Shown here: piece by piece, positions 53,442 to 61,116 of the stretch
How the letters are laid out: each line of letters opens with the position of its first letter
Position numbering within the stretch: position 1 is the stretch's first letter
DNA from: Desulfospira joergensenii DSM 10085
Lineage (GTDB): Bacteria; Desulfobacterota; Desulfobacteria; Desulfobacterales; Desulfobacteraceae
Direction of reading: 5' to 3'
DNA: 64,000 nt
NCBI RefSeq assembly: GCF_000420085.1
Contig: NZ_ATUG01000001.1
Location: 2,255,223-2,319,222 of the forward strand
Program-made: the position numbers and the translations under genes
Notes under the pieces: generated by a model
What the model was told of the DNA's origin: nothing
Seen by the model: the letters and a program-made list of their open reading frames with translations, nothing else
Databases searched by the model: none

Positions 53442-53455
53442 AAAGATAACCTCCC

Positions 53456-53471
53456 TGATACCCCGGTATCA
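53456..53471. repeat. Perfect 16-base dyad overlapping the XRE regulator stop codon
   Basis: TGATACC, CC, GGTATCA: 7-bp arms around a 2-base centre. Being a DNA dyad just ahead of the receptor leader, it could be a regulator operator or the base of a small hairpin. Confidence 0.45.
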
Positions 53472-53996
53472 GGACATATTATGATGAATCAGGAGAAACT
53501 CGGATTCTTCCAGAATTTCCAGGCAATGATCTTGAAGCGCCTTGAACCGGACCGCATCACCAGGACCCAATTCATGGCTTTTGTCCATGATTGTCAGCCG
53601 GATCTTTCCGGAAAGAATCATGCAGACCTCGGCGGTATTTCCGTGTACATGGGGCTCTGACAGGGCCCTGACATCGGCACCGGCCTTGAGATGGAAAATT
53701 TCAAAGTCCGGAAAACCCGCGCAGGTCCCCCTGATTCCGTTTTTATCATAAAAAGAAGCTTTGGCCGTTTCGATTTTTTCCGCTTCCGCCATTTTGACCA
53801 GCTCGTTTGCCGTAAGCTGGAATACCTGTCCCAGGGCAAAAATGGTTTCAAGGGTGGGATTCCCTTTTCCCGATTCAAGCTTTGCCACGGTGGCCCGGGT
53901 GACATTTGCCCTCTGGGCCAGTTCTTCTGCTGTCATTCCCCGCTTCATACGGAGATTCCGGATAATCGAAAAATCAAACGCCCTGCTTTTTTTCAT
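53469..53996 (-). CDS. XRE-cupin transcription regulator
   Basis: 175 residues: an N-terminal XRE helix-turn-helix (about 10-65, with MTAEELAQRANVTRATVAKLESGKGNPTLETI) and a C-terminal cupin domain (about 105-170, with PHVHGNTAEVCMILSGKIRLTI and LGPGDAVRF). The cupin His/Glu set suggests metal or small-ligand sensing. It lies between two TonB receptor genes that diverge from it or follow it, and probably controls both. No ribosome site precedes the ATG. Confidence 0.88.
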   Translation of the reverse strand: MKKSRAFDFSIIRNLRMKRGMTAEELAQRANVTRATVAKLESGKGNPTLETIFALGQVFQLTANELVKMAEAEKIETAKASFYDKNGIRGTCAGFPDFEIFHLKAGADVRALSEPHVHGNTAEVCMILSGKIRLTIMDKSHELGPGDAVRFKALQDHCLEILEESEFLLIHHNMS

Positions 53997-54005
53997 AGAC
54001 GGCTT

Positions 54006-54032
54006 TGTATATTATATATTTCATTATGTCAA
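54006..54032 (-). promoter_or_regulatory. Possible promoter of the XRE-cupin gene, giving a near-leaderless mRNA
   Basis: Minus strand TTGACA (54032-54027), 15-base spacer, TATACA (54011-54006). Transcription would begin within a few bases of the ATG at 53996, matching the absence of a ribosome site. The spacer is short, so this is tentative. Confidence 0.3.
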
Positions 54033-54172
54033 TTATATTTACACCCGGGATCACCTGTTTTTTTTGCTTTACCCCTTTTGCTGTCAATTTCAAGAACCCT
54101 GATCTTCCCTTTTACCGGAATTTATCCTCAAAAAAGCGCGTTTGGCGGGCCGCCATATCTGGATTTTTATCC

Positions 54173-54202
54173 TTGACATCATGGGAAAAACAACTTTATA
54201 AA
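54173..54202 (+). promoter_or_regulatory. Promoter of the second TonB receptor gene
   Basis: TTGACA (54173-54178), 18-base spacer, TATAAA (54197-54202; TTATAA one base earlier gives 17). It leaves a leader of about 210 bases before the start codon at 54423. Confidence 0.7.
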
Positions 54203-54204
54203 TA

Positions 54205-54359
54205 ACTTCAACCTTCGCAGAAGCGAAAAAGAAGTACATCTATTTGGTTTGTAAATATAGCAGGGGAGATCATCGCCTCACCTTCCCTGCGAACAGGCTT
54301 AGAGTAAAGAAGCCAGGAAGGTTTCGATGGATACAGATCGGAATCTCCTGGCTTTTTTT
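54205..54359 (+). promoter_or_regulatory. Structured leader with antiterminator/terminator choice
   Basis: In order: hairpin TTCGC/GCGAA (54214-54227) inside ACTTC/GAAGT (54205-54235); hairpin GCAGGG-GAG/CTC-CCCTGC (54260-54290); possible antiterminator GGCTT (54296-54300) with AAGCC (54310-54314); terminator AGCCAGGA (54311-54318) with TCCTGGCT (54346-54353) followed by seven T. The last two share bases 54311-54314 and exclude each other. An in-frame ATG at 54327 with AGGAAGG upstream lies inside the terminator, so ribosomes starting there would also disrupt it. No known riboswitch class is recognised. Confidence 0.65.
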
Positions 54360-54422
54360 GCCTTCTCTCCGATCTGTCTGAAATTCAACCCGATTCAAGC
54401 ATTATTTAAGGAGCAGGCAATC

Positions 54423-56570
54423 ATGAAAATTCAACAGGCAGTTATTGGGATATTGATTTTGTTATTTGGCCTGACGCCATTGGCCGTTGCAGGTGAGGTT
54501 GTTCATTTGCCGGAAATGGAAGTTACTGCGAAAAAAGAGGTTTCTGCGGAAGGAAATGTGAAACTCATCTCCATAAAAGAAGAGGCCACGCCCGTGACCT
54601 CGTCCCTTCCGGATGTATTGGACAAGGTTTCCGGGCTGGACATCCAGACAAGGTCGATCATGACTCCCAAGAGCAGCCAGGTAAAAATCCGCGGCCTGGA
54701 TGAGAGGCGCTCCCTGATCATGATGGACGGACGGCCCCTGAACGGTACCGGCGTCATGGGGGGGCAGTTCGTGGACTGGAGCGTGCTCTCCCTTCAGAAC
54801 ATAGAGGATGTGGCCGTGGGCAAGGGGGCCTTCAGCGCCAAATATGGGAACACCCTTGGAGGCACCATTAACCTGATTCCCATAGAGCCGGAAGAAAAGC
54901 CCTCCCTGAATGCCGCCGTGGGATACAAGCGGTACGACACCTTTTCCACGAGTGTGGCCGGATCTGTCAAAACCGGGAACCTGGGCAGTTTTATCTCCGG
55001 GGGATATCAGAAAACCGGCGGCCACCTGAGAAACAGCAGTGCCGAGAAAAAGGATTTTTCCGGCCGGTTCTCCTATGACCTGGGGGACACTGGCAAGCTG
55101 ACCTCCTCTGTCCGGTATACCAACGGGGATTTTAACATGCCCGTGGGAAATGAGCCCGGCCAGGCCGGCTTTGACCCCTCGTATCCCTCATCCATAGGGT
55201 CCTATCTCATCGGCCCGGGCATCAAGTTTCCCACGGGAGACACCCACGGGGACAACAGCTTTTATACCAAGGAAAGGGTGGAACTTGACCTGGGGCTGGA
55301 AATGGACTGGAGCGGATTTTCCTCCCAGGCCAAGATCTATTTTAACAATGAAGACCGGGAAGACACCATTTATTCCTACAACCAGGAAGAGGTGGTGCTG
55401 AAACGGGAGGCAGTGCCGGACCGTTCCTGGGGCTGGGTCGCCAGAACGGAAAAAAATATCTCCGAACATCTTGTGGGCATGGGACTGGACGGCAATTACC
55501 AGGGGTACGGCGGAACCGACAACACCTATGTGAGAACCGGTTATTTTGCCTCGGCTGTCAGCGACGGCGTGGACGACTGGGACGCCACCCGGTGGCACGG
55601 CCTTTATCTGGACGATACCTGGTCCTTTTCACAGCGGCTGGAACTTTACGCAGGCCTGCGGTATGAAAATTACTTCGGTGACCGGAGAGTGGACCAGGTC
55701 ACCGGATACAACGCCGCCGGAAAACCCGCGGGATTTGAAACCGTGGAGGCCAAATTCGATGAAGATGCCCTCCTCCCCAAACTGGGCCTGGTCTTTCGTC
55801 CCGGTTCGGAAATTGCCCTGCACGGCCGGGTAGCCAGGGCCACAAGGTTCCCGGACAACCCGGCATTTTACTGGTATTACGGGGGATACCGGCCGGAGGT
55901 GGACCCCAACAGTGATGTGGTCCGCAAGGATCTGACCTATGAGGATGCCATGGAATACGAGGCCGGGGTCACCTATACCGGTCTGCCCGGACTTACCCTT
56001 AAGCTTAACTGCTATGTCTACCAGGTGGACGACTATATCCGCTGGATCTTCGGATACGCCCCCAGCCGGGTGGTGTACAATATCGACCGGGTCAACTTCA
56101 GGGGCGTTGAAATCGATATCCAAAAACAAATCGCAAACGGCTTTTCCGGTTTTGCCAACCTGACCTGGCAGGAGACCGAAAAAGAGGGGGATGTTCTGGA
56201 CGGCAGCAATGCCCTTTCGGACGAACTTTCCGAACTGCCTGAATTCAAAGCCAACTTCGGCATTAAATACCAGGGGGAAAACGGGTGGGAGGCAAAGGCC
56301 ACCCTGCGCTGGGTGGATAACCGCCAGGTTCCCTACCTTTCCTCGGGAAGTTCCGAAGAGGGCACCCCTTTGGGACAGACAGTCACCCTGAAGAATATGG
56401 AAGAGTTCACCGTGGTGGATCTGCTGGTCAAATATCCCCTGCCCAAAACCCTGGGAAAAGGATACATCACTGCGGGTGTGGAAAACCTGTTTGATGAGAA
56501 TTACGAAGAAGAATACGGATTTCCCAACCCGGGCCAGACCGTTTTTCTGGGTCTGGAATTTTCCTATTAA
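54423..56570 (+). CDS. TonB-dependent outer-membrane receptor (second)
   Basis: 715 residues from the ATG at 54423, which has AAGGAG nine bases upstream and leads into a signal peptide (VIGILILLFGLTPLAVAG). An in-frame ATG at 54327 would add a 32-residue non-signal extension and is less likely as the main start. Possible TonB box in LPEMEVTA. Plug (about 35-150): LPDVLDKVSGLDIQTRS, VKIRGLDERRSLIMMDGRPL and FSAKYGNTLGGTINL. The barrel ends LGLEFSY. It is paralogous to the first receptor and is followed by a second FmdE-family gene. Confidence 0.93.
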   Translation: MKIQQAVIGILILLFGLTPLAVAGEVVHLPEMEVTAKKEVSAEGNVKLISIKEEATPVTSSLPDVLDKVSGLDIQTRSIMTPKSSQVKIRGLDERRSLIMMDGRPLNGTGVMGGQFVDWSVLSLQNIEDVAVGKGAFSAKYGNTLGGTINLIPIEPEEKPSLNAAVGYKRYDTFSTSVAGSVKTGNLGSFISGGYQKTGGHLRNSSAEKKDFSGRFSYDLGDTGKLTSSVRYTNGDFNMPVGNEPGQAGFDPSYPSSIGSYLIGPGIKFPTGDTHGDNSFYTKERVELDLGLEMDWSGFSSQAKIYFNNEDREDTIYSYNQEEVVLKREAVPDRSWGWVARTEKNISEHLVGMGLDGNYQGYGGTDNTYVRTGYFASAVSDGVDDWDATRWHGLYLDDTWSFSQRLELYAGLRYENYFGDRRVDQVTGYNAAGKPAGFETVEAKFDEDALLPKLGLVFRPGSEIALHGRVARATRFPDNPAFYWYYGGYRPEVDPNSDVVRKDLTYEDAMEYEAGVTYTGLPGLTLKLNCYVYQVDDYIRWIFGYAPSRVVYNIDRVNFRGVEIDIQKQIANGFSGFANLTWQETEKEGDVLDGSNALSDELSELPEFKANFGIKYQGENGWEAKATLRWVDNRQVPYLSSGSSEEGTPLGQTVTLKNMEEFTVVDLLVKYPLPKTLGKGYITAGVENLFDENYEEEYGFPNPGQTVFLGLEFSY

Positions 56571-56645
56571 TCCAAACATCTGTCCGGGAATCCGAGCCTA
56601 GTCAGAGGATCAGAGAATTTCCGGACATCAAAAGGAGAATAATCA

Positions 56646-57251
56646 ATGAACGCTCAAACCATTATGGAAACAAAAGAGTTTAAAAAATGTGAAGACTTCC
56701 ACGGCCATGTCTGCCCGGGATTGTCCATCGGATTTCGTGCGGCCAGGGAAGGCATGAAACGCCTCAGGGAAACCCGGGCCGCGGACGAGGAAATGGTGGC
56801 AGTCGTGGAAACCGATGCCTGCAGTGCCGATGCTGTCCAGGTCCTGACCGGATGCACCTTTGGAAAAGGGAATTTTATCTACAAGGATTACGGGAAAATG
56901 GCGCTGACCCTTTTCAGCCGGAACACGGGAGAGGGAGTCAGACTGGCGTTAAAACATGGCGCTCTTGACCTGGACCCGGAACACCGGGAACTCCTCCAGA
57001 AGGTCGTTGCCGGTCAGGCTTCGGAAGAAGAGCAGAGCCGGTTTGACCAGCTTCACCTCCGGCGGAGCCGGGATATCCTGGAGCTGGACCTGGAATCCCT
57101 GTTCCAGGTCCAATCCGTATCCCTTCCTGTACCGGAAAAAGCCAAGGTCGAGCCGTCCCAAGCCTGCGCCCAATGCGGGGAGCCGGTCATGCCCTCTAAA
57201 ATGGAACCCAGGGGAAGTGAAAAGATCTGCCGGGGCTGCGCCCGGGATTAA
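56646..57251 (+). CDS. FmdE-family protein with C-terminal zinc-finger-like motif
   Basis: 201 residues, AAAGGAG before the ATG. The core FHGHVCPGLSIGFRAA (about 18-33), ETDACSADAVQVLTGCTFGKGN and KDYGKMAL match FmdE (PF02663), whose His/Cys residues bind a transition metal. The C-terminus has CAQCGEPV then CRGC, a four-cysteine zinc-finger-like module found in part of this family. There is no signal peptide, so it is cytoplasmic. FmdE was named from formylmethanofuran dehydrogenase operons; no such operon is visible here, and a metal-chaperone role linked to the receptor 75 bases upstream is inferred. Confidence 0.88.
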   Translation: MNAQTIMETKEFKKCEDFHGHVCPGLSIGFRAAREGMKRLRETRAADEEMVAVVETDACSADAVQVLTGCTFGKGNFIYKDYGKMALTLFSRNTGEGVRLALKHGALDLDPEHRELLQKVVAGQASEEEQSRFDQLHLRRSRDILELDLESLFQVQSVSLPVPEKAKVEPSQACAQCGEPVMPSKMEPRGSEKICRGCARD

Positions 57252-57310
57252 GAATTCCGCCCTGGTTTTACTTCCGGACGTCTCTCCGGGGGACTGAGAC
57301 ACGACTCAGG

Positions 57311-57432
57311 GAGGAGCATAGGTCTTTGCGGACTGGATTCCTTCGGGCGGCAGGACAATCCGGGAAAAGGGATCCCTCCTCGGAGAAAATCATGGATGAT
57401 TTTCGAGAATGAACGCAAAACCTTTGCTCCTC
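57311..57432. repeat. 122-base structured inverted-repeat element
   Basis: The ends (57311-57330 and 57414-57432) are inverted repeats matching at 18 of 20 positions with one mismatch and one bulge. Inside are GGATT/AATCC (57335-57361), the palindrome GGGATCCC (57369-57376) and a 9-bp perfect hairpin GAAAATCAT/ATGATTTTC (57385-57404). The result is a closed, cloverleaf-like fold between convergent genes. No T-run follows either end. It could be a small non-autonomous transposon (MITE), a structured RNA or a complex terminator. Confidence 0.6.
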
Positions 57433-57484
57433 ACGGCATGAATCGGAATGGTAATTTGAGAACAGCCATAATCGAATCTTACAG

Positions 57485-60406
57485 TTAGTCCGGATCCGGC
57501 CCCAGGTACTTCTGATAGATCTGCCGGACCGCGGCGGCCAAACCGCTGAAATCACCGTCCGGGATTATGGGCTTTTCCTCCTGGAGGATCATGCGGTGGA
57601 TCCTCTTGCGCATGGTTACATAGGCTTCCTGGAGGATCTGGCTTTCCTCCCCGGTGATGATTCCCTCCAGGCTCAGGCTCTCCAGAAGACGGATATTGTC
57701 GGTCCAGACCGTGATGTCGGGATGGACATGGGCATGCCTCAGGATCAGGTACTGGACCAGGAACTCGATATCGACGATGCCGCCCCGGTCCTGCTTGAGG
57801 TCAAACATCCCCGGCGCAGGTTTGAGTCTTTCCTTTCTCATCCGCTCCCGCATCTGCCCCACTTCCCGGCGCAGGTCCTGTTCCGGCCGGGGAATGCACA
57901 GGACAGACTCCCGGATCTTTTCAAACTCCCGGATCAGGCTGCTGTCCCCGGTAATGGGCCGGGCCCGGATCAGGGCCTGGTGCTCCCAGGTCCAGGCTTC
58001 GGTGTTGAGATACTCTTCAAAGGCGTTAATGTGGGAAACGATGGTGCCTGAGCTCCCGCCGGGCCTCAGGCGCATGTCGGCCCCGTAAAGGGTTCCGGCA
58101 GGGGTGTGCATGGTCAGGATATGGATGATCCTCTGGCCCAGGTTGGAATAAAAGAGAACGTCTTCGATGGACCGCTTCCCGCCCCGGGTCATGCCGGATT
58201 CTCCCCGGTAGAGAAAGACCAGATCGAGATCCGACTTATACCCCATTTCAAGGCCCCCTGCCTTTCCATAGGCCAGGATGGCGAATCCGCATTGATCCGG
58301 ATCGGCCCCGTCAATATCCGGCGGAAGCCCGTATTTTGATGCCACCACCTCCCAGGCCATCCTCAGAACCCGGGCCAGGATGGTTTCCGCAATATAGGTT
58401 AAATGATCGCTGACCTTCATGAGGGGATAGCCCCCGCTTACATCGGCCGCAGCCACCCTCAGGGTGTTGACCTGGCGGAAGATGTTCAGCTCCTCTAATC
58501 GGTACTCCAGGTCATCGGAGGGGAGCTTTGCCATCCTGGCCTCTATTTCATCTTCCAGGGCCTTCTTCTTGGGAGGGGAGTAGAGGGTGGCCGGGTGCAT
58601 GAGTTCGTCCAGGAGCACCGGATGGTTGCTCAAGAAATTGACGATCCAGGGGCTTTTGCTGGCCAGGGCAATGAGGGTCTCCAGAGCCCCCTTGTTTTCC
58701 AGGAGAAGGGAAAGGTAGCAGGTTCTGCGCTCAACTGTGATGACCAGGTCGATGAGCCGGCCCAGAATGGATCCGGCCTCATTTTCCCGGCCGGCCTTTT
58801 TTACCAGCATGGGCACCAGCCGGGCCAGTTTTTTCCGGCCGTTTTCCGTGAGCCTCCGGGTGTTGGGATGGACGGCAAGACTGCGCAGATGGGCAAGGAT
58901 CCTTTCCGGGTCCTTGTATCCGGCGATCTCAACGGCATCGGCCGTGAACTGAGGATCATTGACATTGAGCCAGACATCTTTAAGATCCCGGCTTTCCACA
59001 TCTTCTTTCTCCTCCTCCCCGGTGACCAGGAGCTGGGAAAAGTGGTGGTGGACCCGATTCATAACCCGGGTCAATTCCCGGTTAAATCCATTAAAATCCT
59101 TAAACCCCATGGAAAGGGCCAGGATAAGCCGCTGATCCGGATGTTCCGGGATGTCATGGGTCTGCCGGTCCTGGTATTCCTGGAGTCTATTCTCCACCCG
59201 GCGCAGAAAAATATAGGAGCCTTTGAGTTCATCCCTTGTCCCGGCCTGGATGCATTTCAAGGAAAGAAGAAGATCCAGGACCTTGAGGACTTTCCTCTCC
59301 TGGAGCCCGGGTTCCACCCCTCCCCGGATGAGCTGGAAGAGCTGGGCAAAGAACTCGATTTCCCGGATGCCGCCGGCCCCCAGCTTGATGTTGTTTTTCA
59401 GCCGTGCGCTTTTCACCTGGAGGGAAATCCGGTGCTTCATGTCCCTGAAGGAGTCAAAGGAGCCGTAATCAAAATACCGCCTGTAGATAAAGGCGTTTAA
59501 ATTTTTTAAAAGGCGGTATCCTTCATCCAGATCTCCGGCAACGGGCCGGGCCTTGATCATGGCATACCGTTCCCACTCCCTGCCGTGGGCCTGGTAATAC
59601 TCTTCAAAGACTGAAGCGCTCATGACAATGGGGCCGCTGTCCCCAAAGGGACGAAGCCTGGTGTCCACCCTGAAGAAATTCACCCCGCTTTTGGCGGCAA
59701 ACAGGTTCACAAATTTACGGCCAAGCCGGGTGAAAAATTCATCATTGGAGATTCCGTCCCTGCCGGATTCATCTTTAACAAATCCCTCTTCTGGATAGAC
59801 AAAAATCAGGTCGATATCAGATGAGAAGTTCAACTCCCCAGCCCCCAGTTTTCCCATGCCCAGGACCATGAGCTGCTGGGACCGTCCCTGGCCGTCCCTG
59901 GGGGTTCCAAAGGTCTGGCATAACTGCCTGTAAAGGCTATCCAGGCCCTGGGAGATACAGGCAGTTGCAAGGGTTGACAGGTCTGCCATGGTTTCATCCA
60001 GGCCGGCCAGGTCATTGAGGTCCCTCCAGGCAATGCGGAGGGTCTCGTAGAGTTTGAACCGGACCATTACCTCCCGGATTCCCCCGGGGTCGCAGGGGGC
60101 CAGTTTCTTTTCCAGGCGTGCGGCATGGGTCTTGTCCGAATAGGTCTTGCCAAGGTCATTGGAAACTGCAAGTTCATGAAAAAGACCGGGTTCACGGATC
60201 ATCTGTTCTGCCGCAAACTCACTGAAAAGCATGACCCGGACAAGATAGGGGATCAAATCCCGCACCCGGTCTTCTTTCATGTTGAGCCCGCTTTTTTCAA
60301 AGCTTTCCGCGAAGCGGTCCAGCCGGTTTTGGAGAAGGGAGAAGAGGACGGGGTCAAGGCCGGGAAAAACCGGATCAATCATCTGGGAGTTCGTCTGTGG
60401 AAACAT
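57485..60406 (-). CDS. glnE: Bifunctional glutamine synthetase adenylyltransferase/deadenylase
   Basis: 973 residues, close to the family norm of about 950. There are two nucleotidyltransferase domains separated by helical regulatory regions. The N-terminal deadenylase has MGKLGAGELNFSSDIDLIFVY and the C-terminal adenylyltransferase has AYGKAGGLEMGYKSDLDLVFLY, each with the GG/S-D-x-D metal site. It adds or removes AMP on glutamine synthetase according to PII and glutamine signals. No glnA, glnB or glnD gene is adjacent. Confidence 0.95.
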   Translation of the reverse strand: MFPQTNSQMIDPVFPGLDPVLFSLLQNRLDRFAESFEKSGLNMKEDRVRDLIPYLVRVMLFSEFAAEQMIREPGLFHELAVSNDLGKTYSDKTHAARLEKKLAPCDPGGIREVMVRFKLYETLRIAWRDLNDLAGLDETMADLSTLATACISQGLDSLYRQLCQTFGTPRDGQGRSQQLMVLGMGKLGAGELNFSSDIDLIFVYPEEGFVKDESGRDGISNDEFFTRLGRKFVNLFAAKSGVNFFRVDTRLRPFGDSGPIVMSASVFEEYYQAHGREWERYAMIKARPVAGDLDEGYRLLKNLNAFIYRRYFDYGSFDSFRDMKHRISLQVKSARLKNNIKLGAGGIREIEFFAQLFQLIRGGVEPGLQERKVLKVLDLLLSLKCIQAGTRDELKGSYIFLRRVENRLQEYQDRQTHDIPEHPDQRLILALSMGFKDFNGFNRELTRVMNRVHHHFSQLLVTGEEEKEDVESRDLKDVWLNVNDPQFTADAVEIAGYKDPERILAHLRSLAVHPNTRRLTENGRKKLARLVPMLVKKAGRENEAGSILGRLIDLVITVERRTCYLSLLLENKGALETLIALASKSPWIVNFLSNHPVLLDELMHPATLYSPPKKKALEDEIEARMAKLPSDDLEYRLEELNIFRQVNTLRVAAADVSGGYPLMKVSDHLTYIAETILARVLRMAWEVVASKYGLPPDIDGADPDQCGFAILAYGKAGGLEMGYKSDLDLVFLYRGESGMTRGGKRSIEDVLFYSNLGQRIIHILTMHTPAGTLYGADMRLRPGGSSGTIVSHINAFEEYLNTEAWTWEHQALIRARPITGDSSLIREFEKIRESVLCIPRPEQDLRREVGQMRERMRKERLKPAPGMFDLKQDRGGIVDIEFLVQYLILRHAHVHPDITVWTDNIRLLESLSLEGIITGEESQILQEAYVTMRKRIHRMILQEEKPIIPDGDFSGLAAAVRQIYQKYLGPDPD

Positions 60407-60505
60407 GGGCCTGCCTGGTATCTACGGGGTTGTCGTTTATGGCCAGAATAGTATGCCCGGAAGGATTTGGCAAGGCTTCCCGATGTTTGCCGGGAAATAA
60501 GGGAA

Positions 60506-60853
60506 TCAGGCCAGACCCGGGAAGGGATCCCGGCTGTCAAGACTTTCAGAATCAATTTCCAGGCCAATGGTATAATGGTCCCTAAATCCCGAGGACTTGT
60601 TAACGTACTTGATCCGAGTTTTGCGAATATCTGCGGGCACAGACTTGTCCAGGCAGTAGTACTTCATTTTCAGCTCGTCCCCTTGTTTCAGATTCTCCAG
60701 GGCTTTTGAGCCTTTTTTGAAGACGGCGAACCAGTCTCCGGATGATTCTTTTCTCAGCTTGAACTGAAAGAGAGTCCTGGATTCCTTGAGTTGAAACTCC
60801 GCACAAAAGTAGTCTTTACTGCCTTCTCCGTTTCTATGGGTCTGTTTTCGCAT
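60506..60853 (-). CDS. Small PilZ-like protein
   Basis: About 115 residues from the ATG at 60853 (AGGAAAAAGATC upstream); a longer frame begins at 60889. LKQGDELKMKYYCLDKS, IRKTRIKYVNKSS and YTIGLEID recall the beta-barrel part of PilZ domains, which bind c-di-GMP, but the defining RxxxR and D/NxSxxG motifs are not clearly present, so the call is tentative. It stands alone on the minus strand between glnE and the MglA-linked operon. Confidence 0.45.
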   Translation of the reverse strand: MRKQTHRNGEGSKDYFCAEFQLKESRTLFQFKLRKESSGDWFAVFKKGSKALENLKQGDELKMKYYCLDKSVPADIRKTRIKYVNKSSGFRDHYTIGLEIDSESLDSRDPFPGLA

Positions 60854-61116
60854 GATCTTTTTCCTGTCTGCCGGCACCCGATCCACCATGAGGGCAGGTC
60901 TTTTTGATGTTTATAACCATAAAATACCGATGTTAGGAGGTATCTAGGTTTTTGTTCAGATTTGATTGGAACAGATCGATGACGCTCCATTCTGGATCCA
61001 TTCCAATCAGACCGGGAACCGGCTTGAAAAAGAAAGGGGTAACTTTGATTGGGAAATCTTCCGGCCCTGAGGAATTGCAATGGCCGGTTTCTCCCCGCAA
61101 TCTCCACAAAACCAGA

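Larger units (their letters stand above)
53997..54422. other. Divergent control region of the two TonB receptor clusters
   Basis: It carries promoters for both directions and the long structured leader of the rightward receptor, each listed separately. The strip 54033-54172 contains nothing else I can identify. Confidence 0.5.

Noticed and set aside
54327-54422. 32-residue N-terminal extension of the second TonB receptor
   Set aside because: The ATG at 54423 has a better ribosome site and is followed at once by the signal peptide; the upstream ATG is kept only as a possible regulatory start.
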